Shown piece by piece: positions 23,773-35,047 of a stretch of DNA of 64,000 nucleotides. The DNA lies in the NCBI GenBank assembly GCA_964030785.1, contig OZ034971.1, forward strand, positions 18,308,365 to 18,372,364, written 5' to 3'. The position numbers and the translations under genes were made by a program. Position 1 is the first letter of the stretch; every line of letters starts with the position of its first letter. Source of the stretch: Siderastrea siderea. Lineage: Eukaryota; Cnidaria; Anthozoa; Scleractinia; Rhizangiidae. The notes beneath the pieces were generated by a model. That model was not told where the DNA came from, ran no database searches, and was given only the letters and a program-made list of their open reading frames with translations.

Positions 23773-24597
23773 TTACACTCAAAGGAAGAAAACCGTGAAC
23801 ACTGAAAATATTTCTGGAATGTTTATTGTGTTTTGACCAATCACATGCGAGACCTTGTAACCGCAGAAAACAAGTGGGTTTCTCAGTCACGGAATCGAGT
23901 TGGTTCTCCATTTGTTTTGAAAGACCTTCATCTTAACTTACAAGAATTTAAATTGTTATTTCTTTTTATCTGAGAGCCACATGCGCTACGGGAGCGAAAA
24001 ATGTGTGAGTGGTCTTTGGCTTGTTGCGGCTGCATTGTAGCAACGACCGCGGACTGTCAAAAGCGGCGTTCGTTATTCTTCAACAGCCTGGTGTACCGTT
24101 GCTAAATTAGAAAATATGTCATTTTCAAAATGTGCAACTACACCTTATAAAATATGATACAAGCCCGGCTTGAAGGTACAGATGATTCGGCCTAAATAAA
24201 TTGAGTCAGCTGTGCTGTCAATGGACGAATTTGGAGAGAGAATATTGCAGTTTTTACTTCAAGGTGAAATATTAAACTGCCGTTTGAGTTGGTTTTATTT
24301 GAAATGTCGGAAACACTGATCGTTGCGTCGGTTTGTCGAAAAATTTTATAAGGCAAAAGCACTCAAACCTATTTTCGCTTGCGTAGTGCGTGGGGCTCTC
24401 AGATAGAAAGGAATAGCACTTCCAATTTCTGTAAGATAAACTGGTGAAGATTAAACCTTGTTGTCTTTCGAAACAACTCGATTCCGTGACTGAGAATCCA
24501 TTCGTTTTCTGTGGTTACAAGGTCTCGCATGTGATTGGTTAAAACACACATTCCAGGAATATTTTCAGTGTTCACGGTTTTCTTAATTTGAGTGTAA
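23773..24597. mobile_element. 0.8-kb foldback element upstream of the propeller gene
   Basis: TTACACTCAAAGGAAGAAAA (23773) is mirrored by a segment ending TTGAGTGTAA at 24597. Arms about 23773-24000 and 24370-24597 also share TATCTGAGAGCCACATGCGC against its complement. A unique core of about 370 bp lies between. The left end is about 160 bp upstream of the propeller start codon, so it could overlap that gene's promoter. Confidence 0.8.
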
Positions 24598-24599
24598 AG

Positions 24600-25420
24600 G
24601 AGCTACGTCACGGATAACGCAACTTGAAAAAGCTGGCAAGTTTTTCAAGTTTGTCATTCGTAATCAGTCTTAATCTCCCTCAGTCGTAACCATCCTTGTT
24701 TAGTTTTGGTTAAATTATTACTTCTTTGGTGTTTTTCTAACTTAGGAAACTATTATTTTGAGGTTTCCGTTAATGAGAAAATAATTTTGTCAGATCAGAA
24801 AAATGAATGAAAACGCCGTGACATAGTTCCTTTAAAGACGGCTTCTGGATTTACGGTGGCCAATTTACCCTGTCAACTCCGTTGTTTAATCCGAAATTTT
24901 TATGTTTAATTTCTCATAGCACCATTTTGCTGTGATCTTGCACTGGGCTTGTTTTGCTATATTGTACGTTAGTCTTCGTGGAAACTCGTTAGAATCCAAC
25001 ATATTCTGACTACACTAACACGAACATTCAAAGTGAAATAGCTTATTAAGGAATATGCACTCAGTCATCTGATGAGTAGTTAGTCGTTCGAAAAAATACA
25101 CACAGACTTCCATGTCATAGTACTAAGTTATAAAAAATTGCAATAATGTACCACGCCAGATACGAAAAACCACTGAAAAACCACTCCTCATTTGTGGCCA
25201 AAAAAGAAAAACAAAAAAGTGGAAACGTATTACCCATCTAATGCAGTGGCACTAGACCTCGAGGAAGAAGTACTCCTAGAACACCCTTCCAAGAATAAAA
25301 CTAGGAAGAAAAAAGGAACTCAACAGGAGAAGACTGACTGAAGTAGAATGACAAAATATCTCCCGCCAAAAGCTTAAATAGTCAAGGTCACATGACAAGA
25401 CCCGAGCCTCTCAATCGTGC
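24600..25420. other. Unassigned spacer between two foldbacks
   Basis: No frame, RNA gene or clear repeat was recognised here. Confidence 0.4.
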
Positions 25421-28400
25421 CGTCAGAATATTAAGAGCGGCTCTCCGTAAATATCGAGAATCCGGCGACCGGACCAAAATTTCGAATTTCTTTTTATTTT
25501 ACCAAAAGAACCCATTTAGTGACCTATTTTCGAAAATAACATTAAAAGGTTCGATTTCGCTTTACTTTTCTTATAAATTAGAAAAGTTGAAAAATAGCAT
25601 TTTTAGTCCGAGGAAGCGTTCGTGACCGATGGAATTTAGGGCATTTTCAACATAGTCGCGTAGTCGCACTACTGCTTGTCTAAAGATGCCATTTACACGG
25701 CTTGTTAAATAACTTTTAAAGATTTAAAAAAGGTAAAATTTCGTTAAAAATGTTTCGTCTTACAAAAGTTCTGGTTTCCACAACATCCCTATTTCGACCA
25801 CATAAACGAGATAGAAAATATGGGCAAATTTCGACTTGGTCAAATGCAGTCTGGTATAAAAATTTCAGGCATAAAACCAAGTCCACATGAAAGCTGAATC
25901 TCTCTTTTAGTTATTCTGAATTTTGTTTTAGCGGCCCGCAAGAACTGCGCTTTTGGGAAATTTAACCGTGAAGGCTATTTTGGCTTGACAGTCACTTAGT
26001 GCTGGATTTTATGTTTGAAGTTCTTTAAAATTACGCTGCATTTTGGAAAGAAAGACTTAAGTAGAAGCAGAAATAAACCTTGAAACACGCTATTTCAGGT
26101 TTGAAAAAACATTTTTAATCCTATTATCATCGAATGTAGGAAAATAACCTACCGTTATGCTCCCCAGCGCTTGTATATGTACCGGAGCAATAAACTATCG
26201 TGGTTTGTCAATGTGAACAGTGGTATTTTGACACACCGCGCGTGTCACGTTGAAAATTTTAGAATTCTTACAATAAACCAAAGTGAGCTATAATTTATCG
26301 AGGATTATAATTTATGGTGAATATGTAATGCAGAAATTTTGTTACCTCTTACATACAGAAACTCGACCGATGAAAAGCTGAAACTGAACAGGGATATTTG
26401 ACCTTAACCTCACCGATTTATTACACTGGTTGCAACGGTTGAATCCAAGTGCCTCGTCTCTTCTCTCCGTTTCAAAACACATATTTATAACCATGGAATT
26501 ATCAAGAAACCTTGCCAAATGACCACAGGCAGCCCAAGCTAACGTTGAGAACTGCGCATAAATTAGACTGTTTTTTCCACGCTATGCACAATAATGACAT
26601 CGGCACGCTATGCATAATGATGACTTCGGCAACATTTAAGAGTTTGTATGGAAACGCTACAAAACATCTCAAATTGCCACAAATCAGAAAAAAGTCCAAA
26701 TAAAAATGATTTGCCTTATTACATTGTTGTATTGGTCATTATTTGAGGGCTTCCTGGGCTGGTTTGAAGCCTTTTAGGCGAGAAATTGAGGTTTTTATTT
26801 TTCATGTTTGCTGAAACTTTAGAATTAATAAAGGCAGGAAACAGTTTCACACTACACCTCACGTGAGGTTCGATAAATTCCATCACAATACACAAATCGC
26901 CCTAAAACTTCAAAGGTGTATTCTTGGGTCTTGTGCATACCTCTGTTCTTTCTCATAGGTTCCAGATCCTATTTTAAGCCGTCGAAAAGCCGTCGAAAAG
27001 CCGTCTTAAATACGAAACTCGCCTTTCCTGGTATGCATTTTCATTTAAAGTGCACACATGAATCATGGCGACAAGCGTTTCAACGACAAAATGGCCCCTA
27101 GCCGGGGAGAGGCTGAGTGAGATTGTCCACAAGCAAAAGGCGACACTGCGGAGTCCAGAGAGGTCGGTTTAACCGGAAATAGAGAAATATTAGAACAGCC
27201 GTGAAATTCACTGGCCTCACTTGACTTGGAAAACCATAATTTTGTTTTAGGGACGACTGAAGAACTATTTTTGCTGCGCTCTAATCAATCCATTCGGTGA
27301 TTTTATGCCGAGTATTTGGCGCAAGTGACCCTGCCCGCAAAGCAACCTCATTATTTAATTCCGATATACAGGGTTGTCTTCTCCCCCCCAAAAAATATTG
27401 CTGTGGCTGTGGAAAAATACCCACCACAATTTCCATTCCTTTGAAAAGCGGTGCAATTTTTTTTCTAGGTGGAAACTGCTCCTCGTCTCTGCTTCTAAAT
27501 TTCGACAACATTTTTTTGTGGTAAACAGGTAAATGTGAAGGAACAAATCACTATGCTAATATATTGTCGCACGAAGGCATTAAAACGTGCTCGTGGCGTC
27601 AAGTGAGGCGACTAAATTTCACGGGCGTGCTGATAGTTCTCTATTTTCGTCAAACCGACCTCTCTGGACTCCGCAGTGTCGCCTTTTGCTTGTGGACAAT
27701 CTCACCCAGGCTCTCCCCGGCTGAGGGCAATTTTGTCGCCGAAACGCGGCTCGCAAAGATTCATGTGTGCACTTCAAATGAAAACTCATACCAGGAAAGG
27801 CGAGTTTCGTATTTAAGACGGATTTTCGACAGCTTAAAATAGGATCTGGAACCTATAAGAAAGAACAGAGGTACGTGCATGACCCAAGAATACACCTTTG
27901 AAGTTTAAGGGCGATTCGTTTATTGTGATGGAATTTATCGAACCTCAAGTGAGGTGCAGTGTGAAACTGTTTCCTGCCTTTAATTAATTCTAAAGATTCA
28001 GCAAATATGAAAAATAAAAACCTCAATTTCTTGCCTAAAAAGCTTCAAACCACCCCAGGAAGCCCTCAAATAATGCCCAAGCAACAATGACATAGAGCAA
28101 ATTATTTTTATTTCGACTTCTTTCTGATTTGTGGCAATTTGAGACGTTTTGTAGCGTTTCCATACAAACTCTTAAATGTTGCCGATGTCATTATTATGCA
28201 TAGCGTGCCGATGTCATTATTATGCTTAGCGTGGAAAAAACAGTCTAATTTATGCGCAGTTCTCAATGTAAGCTTGGGCTGCCTGTGCGTTCATGTGGAC
28301 TTGGTTTTATGCCTGAAATTTTTATACAGTGAAACCTCGATTTAACGAAGTGCCGAGGGACTGGGGAAATTGTTTCGTTACATCGAGGGTTTGTTATATC

Positions 28401-28940
28401 GAGGTTCTTTTCCATACATTACACTATTAGTGGGCTGAAAAATATCGTTCGTTATACCGAGGACTTCGTTGTATAGAGGTTCGTTAAATCGAGGTTCCAC
28501 TGTACCAGACTGCATTTGACCAAGTCGAAATTTGCCCATATTTTCTATCTCGTTTATGTGGTCGAAATAGGGATGTTGTGGAAAACCAAAACTTTTGTAA
28601 GACGAAACGTCTTTAACGAAATTTTACCTTAAAAGAAACTTTAAAAGTTGTTTAATAAGCTGTGTGAATGGCATCTTTAGACAAGCAGTAGTGCGACTAC
28701 GCGACTATGTTGAAAATGCCCTAAATTCCATCGGTCACGAACGTTTCCTCGGACTAAAAATGCTATTTTTCAACTTTTTAAATTTATAAGAAAAGTAAAG
28801 CGAAATCGAACCTTTTAATGTTATTTTCGAAAATAGGTCACTAAATGGGTTCTTTTGGTAAAATAAAAAGAAATTCGAAATTTTGGTCCTGTCGCCGGAT
28901 TCTCGATATTTACAGAGAGCCGCTCTTAATTTCTGACTAA
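25421..28940. mobile_element. 3.5-kb foldback element with arms over 1 kb
   Basis: The outer ends (TTAAGAGCGGCTCTCCGTAA near 25431 and its complement near 28930) begin two inverted arms running inward to about 27230 and 27590. Both arms encode the same open stretch (FFLFYQKNPFSDLFSKITLK) in mirror orientation at 25392-25625 (+) and 28956-28735 (-), with few substitutions. The shared arm sequence continues through ACTGCGGAGTCCAGAGAGGT near 27149. The left arm has about 0.63 kb (25890-26522) lacking in the right; the right arm has a 176-bp MITE lacking in the left. No transposase is visible, so it is non-autonomous or a relic. Confidence 0.85.
28327..28502. mobile_element. 176-bp TA-flanked MITE (Tc1/mariner-like)
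   Basis: The termini are CAGTGAAACCTCGATTTAAC and its inverted counterpart TCGAGGTTCCACTG, flanked on both sides by TA (28325-28326 and 28503-28504). The uninterrupted counterpart in the other foldback arm (near 25852-25872) has a single TA at the junction, which shows the target duplication directly. TA duplication plus these ends fits the Tc1/mariner/pogo group. Related degraded sequences occur at about 33890-34010 and 50440-50582. Confidence 0.85.
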
Positions 28941-28944
28941 TTCG

Positions 28945-30050
28945 TTCCCAGGTCACTCAACCGTCAGAAATAACATTTTGCAGGGGCAAAAATCTCAAAA
29001 GTTAGAATGTCATCCCTCGCTTATCGTCTTTTCCTTTTTTACCGTTCGGTCTTGATTAGCTTTTTAAAGTGGTGAACGGGCTAGCCTGAGACGAGTCTTG
29101 GAATGAAGCACTCGATGTGTGATGGCGCAAGCAACAACAACAACAATAACAACAACGACTTTATTTTAAGCTCAGTTCTAATAAAGCTCATAAATGATAA
29201 AGAAAGAAAAAAATACAAGAAATAGATATGTTCTAGATATCGTAACAACACTGAACAAAACAATCCTACTGCACTGACTAGACTATTCAAATCTCGGCTT
29301 GACGGTAAAAGACGCGCCATCTCTTAGTGATTCATGGCAATTTAAAATATCTCAGAGGCGCCCAACGAGAAAATTTAAGCAAAAGACTTAAAATGTCGTC
29401 TTCCGGATCCTTTTTAAGATTTTCCTGGGGACTTTTGAAGAGACATTTGCGTAGGCTGACGCAGTTTGATCTGTTGGGATTCCTTAGCTGAAAATTTAAG
29501 CTGCTGAAAATTTCAGGGAACGGAATCTTATTTCCCGAAATTCTGAGCTGCTGTTCTGAGTTTTCCGAAAATGATAGCTGACCTTTTATTACACTCTAAA
29601 CGACAATTTTGACCCTCCGAAAACAAAAGGAATTAATTTTAATTCACATTTAAATTCTCAATGAAGTTTTGCGTACGAGTAATAATGAGCGGATTTAACC
29701 GTAAAAAAGGTAAGGGCTTAGTGATTCTCTGCTTGATGGACGATGAATCTATAACATTTCTAGTCCTTCTGTTGAAGGCACTATCGTGTGATAGGTTGCC
29801 CGAGGAAATCTGATGTTCACAATGAATATAAGCTTTTTAGTTATCAAATTTCCGGGGGAACCTGTCACACATAGGGCCTGAGACAGAAGGGCTCTATTGT
29901 TTTTATTGTACAACGCTAAATTTTGAGCCAATTTGCCAAATACGGGCATTGTGTGCTGATAGGCGCCCGCTGAGGAGAGACGATCGATTTCAACCAATGG
30001 GAGCACGCCGAAATTTAGCGTTGTACTATAATGTCCATTACAAACCAGGA
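28945..30050. other. Unassigned; includes a (TTG)n retrotransposon-like tail
   Basis: Near 29130-29165 the minus strand reads AATAAAGTCGTTGTTGTTAT, resembling a LINE 3' tail ending in TTG repeats; a similar plus-strand tail lies at about 40812-40850. Nothing else is recognised. Confidence 0.4.
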
Positions 30051-30341
30051 TTTATTATATAGACAAGAGAGTTTTAGTGGAAAATAGACCACTCATAAAG
30101 TTCACACGAAACTACATCCGGGACTCGAGTGGCGTATTTCCCATCTCCTCACCAGTGAGGATATCGATGACGTCATTTCCCGCTTTGAAACTGTTGTTTG
30201 TGCGAAAAAACTCTTTTCTATATAATAAAAAGAAAACTACACGGCGATTAAAGATATGAATTTTATTTTCTCGTGGTAAAAAACAATATTTTACCATAAT
30301 CTTCGAATGTTGTCCTTCAATAGCATTTTTAAAAACTTAAG

Positions 30342-30747
30342 ACGGATTCCGCTCAACGTTCGAGCAATAAGTGCAAAAATTATTTACCAAAAAACTACAC
30401 ATAGCACGGTAACATTTTAAATGCTATTTGAAACATCTCACTGTAGTTCACTTGCCCAAGTGACCCCGCAATGAAATTCTCAAGCATTCTCAAGAAAATT
30501 AATTTCAAATCTAGTAAAAGTATGTTAAAAACGGGCGCCATTTTGTTTTGAACTGACATGAAGCGTCTTTTTAATTGAAATATGGATAACTTCAAATCCA
30601 ATTTTCTCTCGCGGGGTCAGCTTGGGAGCAAAAGTAACGATAGGTTCTTCTTATCTGTTCTCAAAATGTGACAGTGCTACAAGTATTTTTTTGGTAACTT
30701 AATTTTTGCACTTACTGCTCGAACGTTGAGCGGAAGTCGTCTTAAAG
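30342..30747. repeat. 0.4-kb foldback MITE
   Basis: CGCTCAACGTTCGAGCAATA (about 30352) pairs with TACTGCTCGAACGTTGAGCG near 30731. The arms continue inward through TGCAAAAATTA...TTACCAAAAAA and its complement. It directly abuts the Penelope-like flank. Confidence 0.7.
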
Positions 30748-32035
30748 GTTCAAAGGTTCAAATGAGGCCTAACACTATTGTAAAAAATTTAAATCTAAAA
30801 TCCAAGCTTTTGCCGATCAACGGCATCATCAGAGATAAGAAAAATATTCCGCGTAGGCCTATATATAAATGTAAAGTAAGATGTGAAAAAAGCGTAAGAA
30901 TGTGGCAAGTATGTAAAATAATAAAACAATAGGTACAAATATGAAAAGGAAACGAATAAAGTGGTCTAATGAGGGAGTGTCATTGCACAAAGGGTCTATC
31001 CACATATGTTAAAACAGTCACTAGAACCACTATTCGTACACCACCAATCAGCCATACCCAAGAAATCAAAGATCAACTTCATTCGCAATGAACGGAAACG
31101 TATCGAAGACAGATGCTCCACACAAACAACGTCCATAAAGCACCAAAACATGTTTGACGACATCCTCCGCATTAATGGATATCCGGAAGACAGTATAGAT
31201 CAAACAAAACACCCCCAAAGCCATCAAAGAAACTCTCCACCTCCCAACGTGGATTGGTCATACCTCAAGATTCCATACATCTCCGAACCGTTTCAACCAC
31301 AAGATCACTAACATTTTCCGAAAAGAGGGCATACCAGTACGTGTCGCGCACAGATCATACACCCTCAGGCGGGCTCTCTCGCGCAACGGCACTCAGGCGG
31401 AGCGTATATGCACCAGGGACAACTGTCCCACATTCAAAACCAAATTATGCCTTTTAAGGAACGCCGTGCACCAAATCACCTGTAACAATTGCAACGAACA
31501 CTACATCGGGAGCACTACACGTTTCATCCACGATCGTGTAAAAGAACACCTCAATAGTAAAAACTCCTCTGTAAAGAATCACATCTCCACATGCCAAAAC
31601 AAAGACTACAAAGGCATTGAAATCAAAACCATTGTACTGGAAAACGACCCCGTAAATCTACGCCTATTCGAAGCATTTTACATGAGGAAATAGAAACCTA
31701 TCCTCAACTCCTGAGAGGAATGCAGCGAATTCGCGGACCTTTTGTTCTAGTGACTGTTTTAACATATGTGGATAGACCCTTTGTGCAATGACACCCCCAC
31801 ATTAGACCACTTTATCCGCCCCTGTTTCCTTTTCATATTTGTACCTATTGTTTTGTAAATTTTACATACTTGCTACATTCTTACGCTTTTTTCACATCTT
31901 ACTTTACATTTATATATAGGCCTACGCGGAATATTTTTCTTATCCCTGATGATGCCGCTGATCGGCGAAAGCTTAGATTTTAGATTTAAAATTTTTTACA
32001 ATAGTGTTAGGCCTCATTTGAACCTTTGAACCTCT
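30748..32035 (+). mobile_element. 5'-truncated Penelope-like element with GIY-YIG endonuclease and inverted flanks
   Basis: The coding relic at 31006-31750 shifts frame near 31300 and has in-frame stops at 31691 and 31712. The conserved part reads ITCNNCNEHYIGSTTRFIHD followed by RVKEHLNSKNSSVKNHISTC and EECSEFADLLF, the GIY-YIG endonuclease end typical of Penelope-like elements (YIG core visible). The RT domain is missing. A flank of about 280 bp (30748-31026) is the reverse complement of the downstream flank (31752-32032), an inverted arrangement compatible with Penelope terminal sequences or tail-to-tail insertion. The relic is dead. Confidence 0.82.
31946..31974 (+). ncRNA. Hammerhead-ribozyme-like motif in the Penelope terminal sequence
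   Basis: CTGATGA (31946-31952), a GCCG/CGGC helix with a 5-nt loop (31954-31966), GAAA (31967-31970) and a GCTT junction follow the order of hammerhead core boxes. In the inverted flank copy a 4-bp helix I (with one G-U) can be drawn, but there GAAA is AAAA. One unpaired base sits between CTGATGA and helix II in both copies, departing from the strict core, so activity is doubtful. Hammerheads are known in Penelope-like elements. Confidence 0.35.
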
Positions 32036-33042
32036 AAATATTTTACACTCGAAAATAAAATTCATATCTTCGCGCAGCCGTGTAAATATCCTCTATATAC
32101 TTGACTTGTGGAGGTCTGGAGGTTAAGTGGTCTTGAAAACGAAAACTAAAGTTATTTAAACTGACTTATCACAACAAGCACAAACAACACGATGAACTGA
32201 TCAGAACTCAGTTGAGGCTAGTACATGTAACTAGCATCAAGCGAACAATGAAGCGCGAAAAAAAACACGAGTTTTTCGGGGAATAGTAAAGTAGAAGCAA
32301 AGCAAATGCAAATAACTGCATGTCACGTTTCTAGTGGTCACTTCAGGACACATTTGGTGCATAGGCATGAAATAGCCTCCTGACTCCTGAGTGAAAATAT
32401 TTCACATAAGAAAAAAATGTTACTGAACGCTGAAGTTGTCATTAGATTTTGTTGTGAACTCAACAAAAGTGTTGTGTGGGAATAAATGTACTTTAATTTT
32501 GTAGTTACATAATCACAAAAACAACAAAAATTATAATAATAAAAAGACTGAGCCTCATTCATCTGTTACTTGAAAGCTGAAAACAGTCAGATCGCCTCTT
32601 AAATCTAGGTGCCTTTCGTTCAGGAATATCAAAGCTATTGGCATCGATGCTCTTGCGAGTGATATCGCCTCGAGTGGTCTTTGTTTACGTTCAGCCAACA
32701 ACCTCGATCATTTAGTGACATTATATAACTCTATCCTGCGATCTCTTCCCCAGTTAAAAGAAAGCACCTCAATACTCGGGTTCGTGTCCCATGGATGTCT
32801 GAAGAGTTCTGTGCGGCCAAGAAACAAAGAAGGAAAGTTGAGAGGAAGTGGCGGGCGTCTAAATCACTTTTAGATTTGGTTGCCTTTCGTGCACTAGCTA
32901 CGCAATCTGGTGACTTTTTTAATGAACATGACACGCAGAGATTACTACAATGACCTTATTACCGAGAATGGTTCTGACCAGAGACTGTTCCGAACCACCA
33001 AGTCTTTGCTCGGCCTATTCAAAATGTACCGTTTTACCGACT

Positions 33043-33215
33043 CAGGGGCGGATCCAGGGGGAGGGTTGAGGGTCGCACCCCCCTTTGGGAAGTTTCGAGC
33101 TTGTCTGACTGCTCCTGTCTACCACTTTTTGATCACAGAAATAATAGCATATTGTTGTTTTATATTTGCAACCCCCTCCCCCCCCCCCACTTGAAAAAAT
33201 CCTGGATCCGCCCCT
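33043..33215. mobile_element. 173-bp MITE inside the LINE relic
   Basis: The termini CAGGGGCGGATCCAGG and CCTGGATCCGCCCCTG are perfect inverted repeats, with a C-run/G-rich interior. It interrupts the LINE reading frame between RLFRTTKSLL and the downstream RT fragments. The TIR sequence resembles hAT-type ends, but I could not match an 8-bp target duplication. Confidence 0.8.
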
Positions 33216-34312
33216 GCGTCCTATCCTTCCAACCGAATGCTGGAGATGACTTTGGAGACATTTCTGATATCAAGCGCGATCTTGATTGTGAGAGCTCCGC
33301 TGCGATCTCTGCCTTCGCCATTCAGGTTGTTCCAGTCACTGACGTGTCTTTTTCAGAATTGGATCTTTTGTCAGAATACCAGGTATGCGACCTAATCATG
33401 TCTTCCACCAAGAAGTCCTGTTTAATCGACCCTGTTCCCATTACTTTACTTATTGACTGCCTTGATGTATTTCTGCCCTCTGTCACGAAAATGATTAATT
33501 TATCGCTGTTTTCCGGCGGACCCCTGGAAGACCACTTCTGAAGAAGGATGGTCTGGATCCAGTCCTCAAGAATTTTCGACCTGCGAGCAATCTCCAGTTT
33601 GTTTCGAAGTCAGTGGAAACTGTTGTGTTTAGACAACTAACTAATTACAAGAGTCTTCCAACGACTTGATCCGCGCTTTTCAATCTGCTCACGGCCGTCA
33701 GCTTCACAGCACTGAAAGTTAAAACAAGCAACACGTCACTTTATCTCTTTTGCTCAGGATTTAAAACGCTGCCTTCGACACTGTTGATCACTCAGTGTAT
33801 TTTACTTCAACGGCTACAGTTTTTCGGAATATTAGAAAGGGCGAAGTCCTTTCGTGGTTTTCATCATATTTATCTGGAAGGTCCCAAGGGTTCGTTAAAA
33901 AAGGCGGCTCGTTATAGTAGGGTCCTTTTCCCTATATTTTACTATTACGGGGCTGAAAAATATCCGGTTTGTTATACCGGGGTCTTCTTTAAATAGGGGT
34001 TTAATTTAAAAGAAAGATATTAAAAATAAATTCCGCTTTTTTTCTCGATTTATTAGGCAAAAATGCAAATGTTGATTGTCATACATCTGTCACCAATTTC
34101 GTCATCAATGATTCGGCTCACACGACAACCAGAATTATCACGCAACGCGGAACACGCAAGCTTCTTTTCCCCATTGAGTACATGGGTGTTTACGGTACAC
34201 CGGTAGCTACCAAAATCATCGAACAGACAAAAGTTCTAAAACAGGATGAACCTCCTCATTATCAATTATTCGTCTCCATCATTCTTTATCTTCTCAGTCA
34301 AGAAACAAACAA

Positions 34313-34515
34313 AGGGGTTAGTTTCTACAGACACTGTGGTGCTGCGTCGGTGGGGAAGTAAAACACAAAATTTTGGATTAATTAACTGAGTTGATAGAGT
34401 AAATTGGCTGCCGTAGAGAAATTGAAAGCTGATGTTTTAAGCGTTAGCCCTTTGCCAGAGCGAATCCAATCGCTCTGATGAGGGGCTAACGCTCGAGATG
34501 TCAGCTTTCAATTTA
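34313..34515. repeat. Penelope-type terminal fragment with inverted hammerhead-like motifs
   Basis: AGCTGATGTTTTAAGCGTTA (about 34429) and its near complement (GGGCTAACGCTCGAGATGTC ending about 34502) form a palindrome around 34466. The plus-strand half reads CTGATGA (34475-34481), helix GGGC/GCTC with a TAAC loop, then GAGA and TGTC with AGC able to pair with the upstream GCT. This resembles a hammerhead with one extra base before helix II and a GAAA-to-GAGA change. Related sequence recurs at 61890-62055. Confidence 0.5.
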
Positions 34516-34999
34516 TCTTCTCAGTCAGTCGAGCCTGTCTCAGTAGCTCTCAGTGTAGCTTAAGCCCCTAACGATCAGGTTCAGCATTTCTATTCACCTC
34601 CGTTCAATATTGTTAAATTCAACATGTTGAACGCGTTTAATGACCATGTTGAATAGTGCTGAATAATGCTGAATGACACTGATTCAACTTCAGTTCTTTT
34701 GTTCTCAGATTTAAAAAGTTAAAATAAACGGTTTATTGTTTTGTATTGTATCGCAGTTCTCTTAACTTGTAATGTTCCCAATTATTAGTTAAGTTAGTTA
34801 GTTAATTAGTTAGTTTCATTTAAATGTTTTAATGATTCTGTTTTTTTTTTCATTTTTACAGCCTAGTTATTTTATTAGTTAATTTTTCTCATGTTTCAGA
34901 TATTTTTATGTTTTTGTCAATTTTATTGGTGACATTTTTAAAATTATTGTAAAGCGCTATTGGATAGCACTAGAAATAGCGCTCTATAAATTCATTATC

Positions 35000-35000
35000 A

Positions 35001-35047
<47 letters not shown>
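35000..35047. repeat. (ATT)n microsatellite
   Basis: Uninterrupted ATT units terminate the LINE-like 3' tail. Confidence 0.9.

Larger units (their letters stand above)
30052..32100. mobile_element. Composite MITE interrupted by nested elements
   Basis: A TIR unit at 30052-30228 (TTTATTATATAGACAAGAG and its inverse) is followed by GATATGAATTTTATTTTCTC at about 30255; the matching inverted half (AAAATAAAATTCATATCTTC) reappears only at about 32053. An undivided copy of the same composite at 57716-57990 lacks the material between, so about 1.74 kb (about 30297-32035) was inserted here. The inserted block contains the foldback at 30342-30747 and the Penelope-like relic. Confidence 0.7.
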
